Shown: piece by piece, positions 63,602-64,000 of the stretch
Numbering within the stretch: the first letter of the stretch is position 1
Layout: every line of letters begins with the position of its first letter
Assembly (NCBI RefSeq): GCF_017183135.1
Contig: NZ_JADDXW010000001.1
Span: 496,001-560,000, forward strand
Reading direction: 5' to 3'
Source: Aurantimonas marina
GTDB lineage: Bacteria; Pseudomonadota; Alphaproteobacteria; Rhizobiales; Rhizobiaceae
Length of the DNA stretch: 64,000 nt
The notes under the pieces: generated by a model
The model's database searches: none
Told to the model about the DNA's origin: nothing
What the model saw: the letters and a program-made list of their open reading frames with translations, nothing else
Position numbers and translations under genes: made by a program

Positions 63602-64000
63602 CAGCCCTCCTGGAACAGTTCGTGTCCGGTTTCGACCCCGATGCCGCCATCGAGCGGCAGGATCGCGCCCGTGGTATATGCACCGCCGCGCCCGCAAAGA
63701 AACAGCGCGGCCCCCGCAATGTCGTCGGGCGAGCCGATCCGGCCCATGGGAACGCCGCGCCCGACCGCCGCAGCCTTTTCGTCGCTGCCGGTGGCGAAGG
63801 CCGTCATCTTCGACTGGAAAGGCCCGGGCGCGAGGGCATTGACGGTGATGTGACGGCCCGACAACTCCTTGGCGAGGCAGCGGGTCAGATGATGCACCGC
63901 CGCCTTCGAGGCCGCGTAGGAATAGACGTTCTCGCTGAGCGGCGCCGCGCCCATCACCGAGCCGAGATTGACGATTCGCGCTGGATCGTCGGCATGTGTG
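63601..64000 (-). CDS. SDR-family oxidoreductase, C-terminal part (continues beyond the window)
   Basis: The frame remains open to the right edge of the window, so the N-terminal cofactor loop is not visible. The seen 132 codons include the RIVNLGSVMG strand with the catalytic Ser, SYAASKAAVHHL with the Tyr-x-x-x-Lys pair, NALAPGPFQSKM and PMGRIGSPDDIAGAALFL. The C-terminal GGIGVETGHELFQ is usual. It is the first gene seen of the minus-strand acyl-CoA unit and is coupled to the MaoC gene. Confidence 0.88.
   Translation of the reverse strand, partial: THADDPARIVNLGSVMGAAPLSENVYSYAASKAAVHHLTRCLAKELSGRHITVNALAPGPFQSKMTAFATGSDEKAAAVGRGVPMGRIGSPDDIAGAALFLCGRGGAYTTGAILPLDGGIGVETGHELFQEG

Noticed and set aside
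1-64000. CRISPR array or prophage
   Set aside because: No regularly spaced direct repeats, and no capsid, terminase, portal or integrase gene, were found anywhere in the window.

Overview
The window is GC-rich chromosomal DNA with strong GC bias at third codon positions, short intergenic gaps and many 1- or 4-base gene overlaps. The gene set suggests an alphaproteobacterium of the Hyphomicrobiales (Rhizobiales) that oxidises methanol or other alcohols with a lanthanide-dependent quinoprotein. Points for this are the XoxF/XoxG/XoxJ trio, an ALA synthase of the alphaproteobacterial C4 type behind an FNR/FixK-like box, and small Rhizobiales-type conserved proteins. The genus cannot be fixed from the sequence.

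Layout. 1-339: tail of a methyltransferase. 476-15687: quinoprotein (PQQ) catabolism cluster. It holds a NarX-type kinase and LuxR-type regulator, a beta-propeller protein, a Cys-free cupredoxin-like protein, an ABC-2 exporter pair, two further periplasmic proteins, xoxJ-xoxG-xoxF on the minus strand, a zinc metallohydrolase and a SoxYZ-like fusion carrier. A RelA/SpoT-type nucleotidyltransferase gene (13026-14120) sits between the last two. 15825-20492: beta-oxidation genes (a FadJ-type bifunctional enzyme and two acyl-CoA dehydrogenases).

20600-25100: an AT-rich foreign island. A reverse transcriptase gene, probably of the defence-associated (unknown-group) kind, is split by an IS1595-family element with 25-bp perfect terminal repeats and an 8-bp target duplication. 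The element carries a DNA methyltransferase and an unrecognised protein coupled to the transposase. Joining the flanks at the duplicated target restores one open frame of 613 codons. 25102-26116 has no convincing gene but several strong hairpins.

26117-54039: mostly core metabolism and maintenance: gamma-glutamyltransferase, pncB, a glutathione transferase, an amidase, hemA, an aminotransferase, mscL, an SLC5-type hybrid kinase with a convergent LuxR regulator, pyrD, a MATE transporter, a deacetylase-like protein, an ATP-dependent DNA ligase beside a DEDDh exonuclease, and a nitronate monooxygenase. 54207-54282 is tRNA-Thr(CGU), followed by a NucS-like nuclease gene. 55540-58556 holds uncharacterised membrane and small proteins. 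58670-64000 is a minus-strand, probably co-transcribed set: SDR, MaoC hydratase, thiolase, phosphotransferase, SDR, and more loosely a thioredoxin-like protein and a phosphoglycolate phosphatase.

How it fits together. Alcohol oxidation by XoxF passes electrons to cytochrome XoxG. The kinase/regulator pair at 476-2472 probably controls the cluster. The CrbS-like kinase with its LuxR regulator may sense downstream acetate or carbon status. The acyl-CoA genes at both ends supply fatty-acid or branched-acid catabolism. Coordinates and motifs were read directly; family names come from recall of conserved motifs and no database search was run.
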